Source: Marsupella aquatica (lineage: Eukaryota; Marchantiophyta). Taken from it: a stretch of DNA of 64,000 nt. This document shows, piece after piece, positions 45,624-56,735 of this stretch. Position numbers and translations under genes: made by a program. The notes under the pieces are model-generated. The model worked only from the letters and a program-made list of their open reading frames with translations. It did not search any database and had not been told where the DNA came from. The stretch's first letter is position 1. Each line of letters begins with the position of its first letter. Where the stretch lies: contig OZ316896.1 of NCBI GenBank assembly GCA_973895155.1, positions 23,002,001 to 23,066,000 of the forward strand. The letters are read 5' to 3'.

Positions 45624-48600
45624 ATGGCGCCCAATCAGAGGAGTGGTTCTCAAGATGATGAGAGTTTGATGAGTAGCCTCTGCTCTTCAATCTGGCAGAA
45701 TGAGGAGATTTGTGATGAGCAGAAATTCCTGAAGAAGAACTGGCATACAGTGCGCGACGCTATCGGAATGTTTCCTGATAAGGAAATTGACAAACCTTTT
45801 TTGTGGGTTCGAATCAAGAAGTCTGAGAAGGTTACCCTTTCATTCGGTCCGGTTGTAGCGTTTGCAGTTTGTGACTACATGAAGAGAAGAGGGAAAGATA
45901 AAGAAGCCAAGCAGGCTTTAAATTTCTTGACTATGATGGGGACGAAGCCGTTCACTTCTATTATTCTTGATGTGGATTATTTTGACTTGAAGGCGATGGA
46001 AGCACACCCAGAGGATGCAGTTTTCAAGGAGTTGACAGATATTTTCTCTTGCGATTTAAAATTGACCCTTGAATGGTTTGAGAAATATGTTGCAGATTGT
46101 GACGAAGTACTGCTGCCACAAGTTTAGGCAGAATACAAGAAGATTTTTGGGCAGGATTTCAAAAAGACACTAAAATTGAAAGTCAAGAGAAAGACTGCAG
46201 AGGTAAGTGGGAGCTTGACAGCACAGGATCAGGTTGGCAAAGATCATGAGGGAGGATCAACCGGTGGAACAAAAGTAGGAAGTAAAAGTAGAACGGGTGG
46301 TCAGCGAAAAGAGACTCGCCAAGGACCGAGTGAGAAAGCGGTGAGTGGAGGTGCATGAGGGAGCCACCCCAGAAGGAAGCAATCCGGTTCTCGTTTGAGT
46401 AAAGATGATGACACCATTGGGGAAGTGGAAACCAAACATTTGAGTGACGTCCAAAAAGGGAGAGACAGCGCCGCCGCATCCGAGGGAGCTTTAGAAGTTG
46501 AAATGTTTCGACAAGACATTGTAAGTAATGTTTAATCGTTGAATAGTCCAAAGAAAGTGGTTTGATGATATTTTGGATTTCACTACCAATTGCAACATCC
46601 CCGTGAGCTTGTGTTACCTCTTGTGAACAAGCGTTATGTGTGACTTTTCAGACAATCAGGTCACTTGTGTTTTGCTATGAAATTTCTGATACCGGTATCG
46701 GTTGAAACATCCCCATTATTGTTTATAAACCTTTTGTTCCTCTCATGCTTGGAAACCTCATCCTAAGATGTTTTCTATGTAGGATGGAGACGATCTTACC
46801 GCACTTGAAAAGTACGAGACTGATGCCCTGCGCGCGGATCTTTTTGAGTTGATGACGAGTCGTAGAGTACTACAAACTACTGTTATTTTAAGTGTGAAAA
46901 ATCTCATTCTTGATGAAGGATCTGATGAATCTACCCTCATCCGCCCGGTGGATCGTTTACATTTGGAGAATATCAAATCTCTTTTGATCCAAAATCCAAC
47001 AAATTTTAGCGCACCGTTTGTTCTTCATGTGGACCCAAGTGATTGCCCAACAGTCAAGGATTGGGACCAGTCTAAGTATATGAACTGGAAGTATAGAGTG
47101 ATTGGCGGGAATCATGGTGCACGGGCGAAGAATGAGTTGTTTGAACAATATGGGAAAAAGATCTTTGGAGAAGTTGAAGCATGGGTTTACGCTGGCCTCT
47201 CAAAACCTGAGTTTTGAAAATTGGGTTGGAAGCATAACATAGACCAGGAGTACAGGAAGACAATGACAAATACTGATAAACTCAGGGCCTGTCATAATTT
47301 GTATTTGGAGTTCATGCAAACGAAGAAAAAAGATCTTCGATTTGCTTGTTGTGAGGAGTGTGGCCTTGTGTACAATCCGAAGGATAGAGAGAGTGTTTCA
47401 AAATATGATCCAATGTTTCAAATTGCATTTCGGCACGGAGAAATATGGGATCTTACAGATACAATTTTGACAATGTGGTCAAAGTTTGAGGTTCTTGGAC
47501 AGGTGAAGGCAAAGTCTCCTGTAAAGCCTGCTCCTCCCAAGGGCAAAGGGAAATCAAGAGCAAGAGCAAAACCTGTATCCCGAAAGTTGCACAAACTAGC
47601 AGGGGATATCAACTTCTTTCCATTCAGAGCACTTCAAGGTTTTGCAAATGAGGAGCAACAAAAGCGGTTATTGAGGAGGGTAATATCCAAAACTATAAGT
47701 CTTGATCAGATGCACCGTGAAGGAGAGCTCTTGAAAAAGCTCTTCAAGATAAGAAATTTGTTTCTCCAAATATCCGGTCAGCCAGATTGGGCTACATGTT
47801 GATTCTTATTTCTTGAAGAAACTCAGGTTTCAGTTCTGACGACGTGGACGGAGAAGTTGAGCGACCAGGTAAAGGAGTTTTTCATTACTTATATTGTTTT
47901 ATATAGCTTGAAAGAGAGGAGCAATACCTTATCTGCTTCTCCATTGAATTATTTGTTATTTTCTTTCATTGTGGGTTCTAGAGTGGAACCCAATACGGAT
48001 GTTATTTTTTTTAGATTGAAAAAGGAGATACTGGTATCTACTTCTCCATTGTGGGGTCCTGATTGAATCCCACTACCGGTATCATTTTTTGGAGTTTGAA
48101 AGAGAGTAGTGATACTGGTATCTGCTTCTCCATTGACTTTTGTGAAGCCTTGCAGCTCAAAGCATACTCCAAAAGGAAAGTGATACCTGTGGAGTAGACC
48201 AAGGTTCAGCCGGCAAAGCAGATCGAACTCCCGGCTAAAGACATTCCACATTCTTTCCAGAATTTTGTACTTGGAGCGATTGAGAAATACAACCGGCAAC
48301 AGAACATCGCATCTGTTGAGATTGTTTCAACAGATTACACCTGGAAGAACGCTGACGGGGATTCTTTCCCTTATTCATTGCATCTTGGAGATGTTCATCG
48401 TTTGGAGGGGTTCTTGAAACCCCAAAATTATACTTTCGCTGTTGCTGATGTACCATATGGTTTTAATGCCCCCGGGTCTGAGTTTGATGAAGTTCCTTTT
48501 TCAGAACAGGATGTCGTCGAGATGGTCACCTCTTTTTCCAAGGTGACAACAGCAAAGATTTGGAGATTCGTTGTGATGCATTCTCTTCAACAAGCTAACA

Positions 48601-49264
48601 TGGTGATGCATGCACTTGAAAAAGTTTGCAACTGTGGAGTGGAAGCTGGAATATTGCAAAAGACAAATATTCATCAACATCCATCTGGCCCAAGATTAGC
48701 TTGGGCCTTTGAGAATTGGACCATTGGGTACTACTCGGAGGAAGGAATTTGAAAAAAAGATATGTACAATTTTGAGCCAATTCAACGGATTTGAGGGTTA
48801 ACATCATCAGTATCCCTTGTGTCACAACAAAAGCCCTAACACCACTGGGGTTTATTGTTAACCCTTATCAGAAGCCAGTTGGAGTGTCTGATTGGTTTGT
48901 GAATTATTTTAGCAACAAGGGAGATTGGGTGGCAGACTTGTGCTGCGGGACAGGGGCAACTTTGGTCGCGGCCCTTTTGAATTCTCGCAACGGATGCACG
49001 GTGGATAAGAGCTCTACTCAAATTGAGTATGTCAAAAGTTGAATCATGACTTTGGACTCTGCTTGGAGTCTATTTGACAAAGCCTCAATTGTCGGAGATG
49101 GAGAAAGCTCTAAGGAGGTTCAACCTCCCATTGGCGGTGAGCTAGGTTTGATTGGAACGGATGCTTATGTAAACGAGTCGCCAAGGGAAGATGAAACTGA
49201 AAATGAAGAGCAGCTTCCGCAGACGCCCAACGATGAGGATCTTAATGAAATGTTGTTAGATTAG
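45624..49264 (+). CDS. E1 fusion gene: N-terminal domain, ParB-like domain, beta-class DNA N6A/N4C methyltransferase (decayed)
   Basis: Exon 1 from 45624 (MAPNQRSGSQDDESLMSSLC) gives an unknown domain shared with E2, then a basic Gly/Ser linker ending at a donor near 46520. An intron to 46783 follows. Next comes a ParB-like block: LIRPVDRLHLENIKSLL, YRVIGGNHGARAKNELFEQYG, AWVYAGLSKPE, KHNIDQEYR. A Cys-containing block follows (FACCEECGLVYNP, FQIAFRHGEIWDL). After an intron with palindromes (about 47867-48190) comes the methyltransferase: motif IV DVPYG (48447-48461), then the region for motifs V-VIII, then NPYQKPV and motif I DLCCGTGAT (48935 on). IV before I marks the beta class. In-frame breaks: TAG 46125, TGA 47215 and 48750, a shift near 48790, TGA about 49040. 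Expected product: a DNA-modifying protein with its own DNA-recognition domain. Confidence 0.8.
47906..48135. repeat. Intronic tandem repeat carrying palindromes
   Basis: Three units (47906-47946, 48012-48050, 48092-48135) share TTGAAAGAGAG-like starts and TCTGCTTCTCCATTG ends. Units 2 and 3 each contain an exact GATACTGGTATC; unit 1 has a decayed form. Duplication has multiplied the palindrome. Confidence 0.9.
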
Positions 49265-50361
49265 CTAAATAAAACATTATGTAATATGCCACTCTTAGTT
49301 GTCATTATTAGAGCTACATGGGATTTGTACTTAGTAAATAGTAAATCTGATACCAGTATCTGGAATATCATTTGTAGCTTTATATTAGTATGTACACTTT
49401 CTAGATGATAAATACTACTTGTGATACCAGTATTGGAAATCATATTCCAAACGGAGAAGGAATCAAATAGAACCCAAACTGCACTTTGGATGTCTATTCT
49501 AAACTGATGTGGGACTGTTTTCTGTCGAGTGAAATAGTGCGACACTTTCTATGCAACTCAAACTTCAGTAGTTCATCAAGAAAATTCAGGGTGATTACTA
49601 AATGTGAACTTGTGTAAATTGTCTAGACAACTTCTGTGCAATGGATCATTATATCCAAAGCACAGAGGTTGTCAAGACAGTCTACATGAGTTATGTTTAC
49701 ATTTTTACAAGAGGGCAGTTGGTTTGTTAGTCAACAACCATCAAACTGATATGTGCAAGGCACAAAACAATAAAAAATACAATGGAAACTATAAAATTGA
49801 CGATGTTTGTACCTCAGATGATTTTAAACGTCTGAGGTAACTTCATCATCGATGCTATTCAAAGTATCATTATGCGATGCAATACTATGAATATGACCCC
49901 ATTTTGGGTTTGCTCTAAACAGCTCCGAAAGCATACCTTCTCGAGATTGCGAATGCAATATCCAGTCCATTAATATTCGTGAACTCGATCTTGCATTCAA
50001 TCTCATGAAGGCAAGCTTTCGGAACAAAGTAACCACATTTAGTGGCTTGAAGGTGGCTTGTTTGTCATTTGGTAAGTTATTGTTTCTATACACGGTTTAT
50101 ATGGCAATCGGTACACAACAAAGCGAGGAGCGATACTGGTATCGTATCTGGTTTTTGTAGACAATCATCTTTTTACATGTGTGAGAGATACTAATTTTGC
50201 TCGACGGAAATTTATTTTCACTATAAGGTATTGGTACACATTCGACACTAAAATACATTACCATTCAACAATATGTCCAAAAAAAAGCTGCTTCTTTATA
50301 ATAAAATACTATTTACGATACCAATATCAAAAACCACATTTGTTACAACTACAAAATTTCT

Positions 50362-53300
50362 TCAAGCTGTACAATCATCTAGCATGGCTGCCTGAATAAT
50401 TCTTCGTGTTTTTGCTGGCAAGGTGTTGTCTGCATTCAAAGAAAAATTGTAGGCATAAATTGCAGTTTCAGAAAGGCAGATCTCTCCATGCAGAGCTTTG
50501 TTTGATGATGCTTCCTTCTCAGGATAATATTTTCCTTCAATTGTTGACAACTCCTCAGAATCCATCGTGTACCATGTGATACCAATATTGTCAGGCACTT
50601 CATCAACCTTGGTCAGTATTTTGGTAACCTTTGCCAGCCAAAAAGGCCTCCCATTTTGATCTGCATGGGCTGCAACACAAATCATTGAATATTTGTTATT
50701 TACTTCAAGATCTTTAAAATCTCCTACCTCGGAAATCCTCTTCCGAGCTCCAGAGTACATGGCCTTCTCTGGACCTGCAATTTTCTCAATGAGATCAGGT
50801 TCAATTGTAGGCGCCCTCCCATCCATCACTAGGGTCTCTCGATGCTCGTTTGATTTTGGCCAGACCCAATCAAACATCCACTGTGCTGGCTTTAGGTGAT
50901 TTTGGATGACATCTTCCTGTTTGTCAAAGAAATTTAGCCACCACAACTTATCCTTGTCGTCAAAATAATTGAATCCCTCCTCAATCGCTTTCCGATATTT
51001 CTCCAATGTTTCTCTTTCTACTTCACCAGTAGCATCTGCTCCATCCCCTCCATTGGTGCTTTTCAACGCCATTTGAGGTACGTGCAACCCAGAATGTGGT
51101 TGTTGGGATGTAATTCACAAACTCCACGGGATCACCCCAACTTGGGGTTGTTGAAATGTGTTTGGCATGAAACAAAACTTTTGGAATTCCATTTTCCCCA
51201 ATCACACGTTTTATTCGGAATTGCTTTTGAAAACTGATCTGATGAAGTGGTTGCAAAACATGCCCGGTTGCCCCAGTCCTGTTGGGGGTTGATCTTTATC
51301 GCTCACACGAAAATCCACTGTTTCTTCTACAAATATTATCTCAGCTTTGGGATTGTACGAACCCTGTATAATGTCAACAAGAGTATCCACTCAGAAAGCT
51401 TTGCGTTTGTTCAGTTTTGAGGAAAATTTGCTGAACATTTGGTCTATCTGATCATGTGTGTGGCCAACCAGCAGAAATCCAACCTTGATCTTCTGGAAAA
51501 CCCCCAACTCTACAAGCATATTTAAGTAAGCAAACAAGAATTTATTCTTGTTCTCCCGAGCAGTGTTATCCAACTGTAAATATAGCACCGGAGGTAGCAC
51601 TCCCTCCCAAGTATTCAAAATATTCTGAATAACATGGATTGTAAGGTTAGAGTCATTGTGAATATTAGGGTAATTGAGATATACCTTGGCCTTCAACTGA
51701 CCATTGAATATCAAACTGCCCACCACATGAACAGAAATAAAATATTTCTCATCCATGTTTTTTGGACATCTGGTGAAGTGCGGTAACTCCGTCTTCTTTT
51801 GGTCCATCCCATCAATACATATCCCCAAGTACTTTTCGGGGTGCTTGTAACATTTATTCCGGTGCTTTGCTAATTTCTCCCGCTTGACTCCTTGCGCTAT
51901 ACGATGCTTTTTCAACAACATAGCATACTTACCTGAGCAATATCAAATTGGTAACAAAGTTATTATAAAAAAATTATTGCAACACTAGACTGCTGGTCTA
52001 TTGGCATTTTGAGGTGTGTGGCAAAAACCATCTTCCAATGCCAAGACCTATAAATTTATAGGTTTTGGTATTCTAAGTTCAATAACACATCCAATTCCAA
52101 TTCATATGGATAAAACAAAAACTTACTTTTCTTTGATTCGAGCGTAGCTTTGTCACGGAGAGCTTTGAATTCTGTGCATGGACCGCAAGTCGAAAAATGA
52201 CTTCTTTTTGGAATACGAACTCAAGGAAAATGTTGCTTCCATGTCCGACAGAACCAAGAATATGTAACCCCTTGTTCTTGGCGCAACAGAGTTTCAGTTC
52301 GGAAGGCATCAAAGACTTCAGCTTTCGTCCAATTGTCAGGCAAATGAAAAATTTCCTTATTGGGAAGTCTTTCAACGTTACTCCTAAAAAAATCATTTAA
52401 CCACTCTATTAAAGTAAGATGAGTGGAGGATTTTTTTCTACAAAATACATTGTTCTCGATACAAGAGAACATATTTTGGGTTATCCTTTGAAGGCGATTA
52501 TTTCCAATTGAAAATAATTTCTTAAAACCTTCTCGACAAAAAGAGTTTCCAGACACACTATACTCGCATGACCCACTCTGGTTATTCCTAACGCATCCTC
52601 TTAGAAGTATATTCTTCTCTCCACGGGTCAGGCCAAAATAATAGGTACGCTCTTTCGTTACTTCAAGTAAACCGAAAGTCCTCAAACACATATTGTCACA
52701 ACATGGATACTTGAACACTTCTTTCATTTTTCTCCTCTTTAAATTCTAACTTGTAACAGTGTCTTTCTTGGCTATCCTATCCCTATGTTTCTTACTAGGG
52801 ACTTTCAGTTTCACCCTATCCTGAAATTCCCTTGTTGAATCATCACTTCCACGGTCTTCACAAACCTCTTCGATGACGTCCTCATTGTCAGTGTTTGGCT
52901 CACTGAAAAGGTGGCTATAGCTACTCTGTGGCTCATTGCCTCCATCATCAGCTTCTAAACATTCTGACACAACTTGTGCAATTACTTCGGACTCTCTATC
53001 GTGTACAGAGACATCTTCCAGACTTTCTTCATCACTGGAATCATCAGAAGATTCAAAACATACAATTGGAGTTCTGGGTTCTCTAAACTTGACTCGAACT
53101 ATTGCATTACGAGAAATACCTACCCTAGGTAACCCATACCTTCTAACTAGAAATCTTGAAATAGTACCCGTCTGAACTGGCGTTGTCTGTGGACTATTCT
53201 CTTTAGGACCATTATCCTCATTTGGACAAGATTCAAAAAGTCTCTGCATACACTTTCCTCAAAGCATTCAAGATTGAGCGGAGATAGGACTTTGGAGTCC

Positions 53301-53799
53301 CATGAAAGCCACCCTATCAGTGGATGTCCGCCCCAACACTGGCAATGCTCAAGGCAATACGTGTATCACCTTTGGTATTCGCGACTCTGTTGGCTCTCGA
53401 AAAATCCTCCTTTGCACCTGAGAGCTAGTGCTCATTGAATTTCTCGGATCCAATCCTGACGCCGATACCCGTATCGTTCTTCGGATTCCTTCTCCATATC
53501 CAGGAATGGATGGTTTATAACAGCGTCGAGCTCCCAAACCTAGTATTGAAAGTTTCTCTATTCCTGGTCGAGGAACACTCAGTAGACGTCGTTTATTTGG
53601 CTTACTAAGTAGGGGAGACATAATAAGACCCTATCTCTGGCGTAGAACCACCGTCTGAGTCTGAACCGGAATCCAAGAGTTCGGGTATGACACGGTGGGA
53701 CGGGGAAAGCTTCTTCAAGATATGAGAAGGTAGAAATCTTGTTCGAACATTAGGAGATGACTCCATAGAACTCTCTTGGGAATCAGATGTATGAGACAT
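50362..53799 (-). CDS. E1 transposase candidate, DUF7869-type (decayed, multi-exon)
   Basis: Reads right to left. N-terminal Ser-rich region from 53799 (MSHTSDSQESSMESSPN); basic KRRLLSVPRPGIEKLSI; acidic region FREPRTPIVCFESSDDSSD. A Cys-rich block follows (52727-52480: YPCCDNMCLRTFGLLEVTKE, NSFCREGFKKLFSIGNNRLQ), then SHFSTCGPCTEFKALRDKAT near 52170. After an intron the catalytic-like half (51921-51391) has GICIDGMDQKK, YLQLDNTARENKNKFLFAY and VGHTHDQIDQMFSKFS. Their acidic residues could form an RNase-H-like triad. A C-terminal part ends at 50362 (RPFWLAKVTKIL, ITWYTMDS). DUF7869-type proteins occur in many eukaryotes without known function. Breaks: a 4-base insertion near 53615, TGA near 52225 and 51391, and a shift near 51080. 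A transposase role is inferred from position. Confidence 0.7.
52046..52063. repeat. 18-bp perfect palindrome in transposase intron
   Basis: ACCTATAAATTTATAGGT, extended by CCAA/TTGG on either side, can form a hairpin. It does not share the GATAC core. Confidence 0.95.
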
Positions 53800-54532
53800 G
53801 ATGAATCAAAAACTCTATGGCAGTTCACATTCGTCTCTTGAACCTAGTGTTGCAAAGCTTGTCTCATGAACTTAGGGAAGAGAGATAGGGAGCAGAGAGA
53901 TCTAGACAGCGAAAATGACTCCCGACCTCTAATGGAATGAAGTCCGATAACTTGAGCGTCCGCACTTTTATAGTCACGGCGGCAGAAGATTTACGTGGCA
54001 ATTTTTGATTGGCTCCCGCTAAACGACAAAATAGTCCAGAGTCGGGCCTCCATAATTGGTCCCTGTATCTGAGTTTGGAATTGATGTTTGAATTTGAGCA
54101 ACATTTAAATTAAGGTGGTCAAAAAGGTGAATGGCAATACCAGTATCGCTGTTTGCATTGGAGTCATTTAAATGTGATCCTGGAGGACGACAAATACCGG
54201 TATTGTTATGTCGTTTCTATCATAAAATGGGATACCGGTATGGGAATAGTTTAGTTTTCTTGATCTGTTTTCCTTGTAACCAAAAGTTCTATTTTCAAAA
54301 TCTAACGAAAATGGAAATATTTATGGGTTCTATTGTCGCAATGAAAATGTTTGAAGTTAGTGAGGATATTGAAATTCACAATTTGGGATGAAGCCAACAT
54401 TCCTCACGAAGTTGGGAACGATACGAATTAGTTGGTTTTGCAAAAATCATTGATTTTGCAAGAAATGTGTCGCGCACATTGTGAAAATTGGCGAAAATCG
54501 ATCGAAATTGAAAACACCCTTCTCCATTAGGC

Positions 54533-54564
54533 GTCACACTTCTCGTTTGGTCCGTCACAGTGTT
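54533..54564 (-). repeat. E1 right terminal inverted repeat
   Basis: The reverse complement begins AACACTGTGACGGACCAAAC and matches the left repeat over 32 bp with one mismatch. Confidence 0.95.
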
Positions 54565-54568
54565 GGTT
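54565..54568. other. E1 target-site duplication, right (GGTT)
   Basis: Identical to the four bases before the left terminus (44512-44515). Confidence 0.85.
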
Positions 54569-55330
54569 CCAAATCCAGGCAAAGAAAATGTACCTTCATT
54601 TAGGGGAATTTCAACAAAAGTACAGGAGGATGCACGACAACGGTTGTTGACTGGCAAGAACATGGTATGATTACACATTCCGTCGGTTCAAGATGTTCTT
54701 CGTTTAAAGTAATAGATTTGTTTAAAGTACGATTCATTTGTGTATAATGAGGTGGAGGTAGAACATAATGGTCTTAAGGTTTCATGATCTGCCCATTTTA
54801 TATATATGTTCAGGAAAACAAGGTAGAAGTTCCGTGCGCGCAAGGAACTAGGAGCAGATTAAGTGGCAAATCACACGTTGCTGAAGACTCAAACATAGTA
54901 AGTACATATATAGTTCAGCCGCACTACGCAAACATATATAAAAATCCTGTTCAACATCATATGCTATGTAAGTTGTTTTCAGATGTGAGGGGCCGTTGTT
55001 GTGCTTTTAAACATCCACCCTATCTTTCTGAAACTTTTGCAGGACTTTGACACACTCACTAAAGACGCCAAATTAGTGGTCTGCATGAGAGCCATGGGAT
55101 TGATGAAGACATGCGAAGTGGATGCCAAGCTGCGCATGTTTGTTGCAGATACAAACAAGCGATCAAAGACTTCCCCCAAACCATTCACCAAACATGCTCA
55201 AAAGACTGCGTCTGAGTTATTAGACATGGTGGCCAGGTGGGCTCTAGAGCAGAACAGAGTAATCATTAGAGATCTACCGGTTCTCAATGCGAAAGGCAAG
55301 CAAAGGATCTTCCCCAAGAATGCTGTATAG

Positions 55331-55739
55331 AATGTTGCTGAAGACTGAGGTAGTCAGATACCTAGAACATTGTCTGGTGAAGGGGCTTGGGGTTTATATA
55401 TGTCTAGTTTTGTGACTCGTGCACGCGCTCCTAAATAATCAAACATTGTCACATCTGTATGTCTGTCAATTTGAATGAAGTAACCCCAAGTATCCATGAA
55501 TTTTTCCACGGATCCACCTCCCATGTACGCCTCCAATAACACTACATCCCCGGAATACCTTCAAAATACCGGCACACAAGATCCACGGATGGCACACAGT
55601 GGACCCCTGGATGCCTCCAATCTGCGCACATCCGACAAATAACATCAGAATACCTCAGAAATACCCCCTCCCAAGTCAAAATACCCCAGCAATACCCCAT
55701 CGCAATTAGGACTTTCACCATCCTCACGGGGGGTAGTTG
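55331..55739. other. 3' flank of the interrupted gene
   Basis: Non-coding spacer between the last exon of the interrupted gene and the satellite array. Its right part already resembles diverged satellite units (AATACC and CCTCCAAT phrases). No gene is seen. Confidence 0.5.
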
Positions 55740-56735
55740 GATGGTTGCGATGATGCACATCATCCTCCAATACATCCATGGACGCCACATCATACACCTC
55801 CACGCCTGCAATTGGAGCACATCCGTCTGAATACACAAGCAATACCCTCACACGTAGGACTTTCACCATCCTCACGGGGGGAAATTGGATGGTTGCGATG
55901 CACATCATCCTCCAATACATCCACGGACACCACAGCCTACTGACACCTGTACGCCTTCAATTGGAGCGCATCCGTCACAATACCATAGCAATACCCCCTC
56001 GCAAGTAGGACTTTCACCATTCCTGGGGGGGGGGGGGGGAATTTGATGGTTGCGATGCACTTTTCCTCCAATACATCCACGGATGCCACAGCCTACACCT
56101 GCACGCCTTCAATTGGAGCACATCCGTCACAATACCCCAGCAATACCCCCTCGCAAGTAGGACTTTCACCATCCTTGCGGGGGGAACTTGGATGGTTGCG
56201 ATGCACATCATCCTCCAATACATCCACGGACGCCACAGTCTACACCTGTACGCCTTCAATTGGAGCACATCCGTCACAATACCCCAGCAATACACCCTCG
56301 CAAGTAGGACTTTCACCATCCTCGCGGGGGCAATTGGATGGTTGCGATGCACATCATCCTTCAATACATCCACGGATGCCACAGCCTACACCTGCACGCC
56401 TTCAATTGGAGCACATCTGTCACAATACCTCAGCAATACCCAATTGCAAGTAGGACTTTCACCATCCTCGCGGGGGGAAATTGGATGGTTGCGATGCACA
56501 TCATCCTCCAATACATCCACGGACCCCATAGCCTACACCTGTACACCTTCAATTGGAGCACATCCGTCATAATACCTTAGCAATACCCCCTCGCAAGTAG
56601 GACTTTCACCATCCTCGCAGGGGGAAATTGGATGGTTGCGATGCACATCATCCTCCAATACATCCACGGACGCCACAGCCTACACCTGCACGCCTGCAAT
56701 TGGAGCCATCCGTCAGAATAGCCCAACAATACCCC
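55740..56735. repeat. Minisatellite/satellite array, about 147-bp unit, seven copies
   Basis: Units starting GATGGTTGCGATGCACATCA begin at 55740, 55888, 56045, 56191, 56337, 56484 and 56631. The period is 146-148 bp except one of 157 that includes a run of 13 or more G at about 56026-56039. Shared phrases are CAATACATCCACGGA, CCTTCAATTGGAGCACATCC and AGTAGGACTTTCACCATCC. Long overlapping frames on both strands are by-products of the repeat. Confidence 0.95.

Larger units (their letters stand above)
44966..54242. repeat. Dispersed palindromes GATAC-NN-GTATC across E1
   Basis: Exact sites (12 bp, ten fixed bases): 44966-44977, 45023-45034, 45107-45118, 46688-46699, 48027-48038, 48111-48122, 49349-49360, 50132-50143 and 53464-53475. 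Near matches with one or two changes: 49423-49434, 50317-50328, 50578-50589, 53356-53367, 54136-54147, 54193-54204 and 54231-54242. Several extend to CGATACxxxxGTATCG-type 14-mers. Most lie in terminal regions, introns or the central spacer. Ten fixed bases predict about 0.01 site in 10 kb of random DNA. They may be binding sites for the element's ParB-like or transposase protein, or methylation targets. Confidence 0.9.
44516..54564. mobile_element. E1: 10-kb TIR DNA transposon with DUF7869-type transposase and ParB-like/DNA methyltransferase genes
   Basis: The 10,049-bp element is bounded by 32-bp terminal inverted repeats (44516-44547 and 54533-54564, one mismatch) starting AACAC, then GTGACGGACCAAACGAGAAG. 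It is flanked by a 4-bp duplication GGTT. Inside, a plus-strand gene (45624-49264) and a minus-strand gene (53799-50362) converge on a spacer. About 1.1 kb of non-coding DNA at the left end and 0.75 kb at the right end carry palindromic GATAC-NN-GTATC sites. Both genes contain stops and frameshifts, so this copy looks immobile unless helped in trans. E3 shares its ends. The 4-bp duplication plus DUF7869-like protein does not fit any of the common plant superfamilies (hAT, MULE, CACTA, Harbinger, Mariner) by duplication length or ends. Confidence 0.92.
43700..55330 (+). pseudogene. Unrecognised multi-exon gene split by insertion of E1
   Basis: On either side of E1 the same reading frame continues. 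Left of it the frame reads GNLNSPLTRTRRGK (to 44515); right of it VPNPGKENVPSFRGISTK (from 54569) runs on to a donor (ATG/gtatga). Earlier exons: about 43700-44126 (SEKKPSGSPSASMDPEDD-like, then SDEDDESAYLRRNDKTKQQE) and 44227-44285. Later exons: about 54813-54899 (ENKVEVPCAQGTRSRLSGKS) and 55045-55330 (DFDTLTKDAKLVVCMRAMGL to a stop). An in-frame TAA at 43994 is either a break or an unseen intron. No domain is recognised. It could be a plant gene or an older element. Confidence 0.45.

Noticed and set aside
44966-50143. CRISPR-like array because of regularly recurring short repeats
   Set aside because: Sites are 12-14 bp dyads at irregular distances, without unique spacers of constant length, in a plant transposon.
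44516-54564. Integrated giant-virus or phage DNA, suggested by the ParB-like and methyltransferase genes
   Set aside because: Both genes have spliceosomal introns, the segment has inverted termini and a target duplication, and no viral structural or replication gene is present. Ancient transfer of the methyltransferase alone remains possible.
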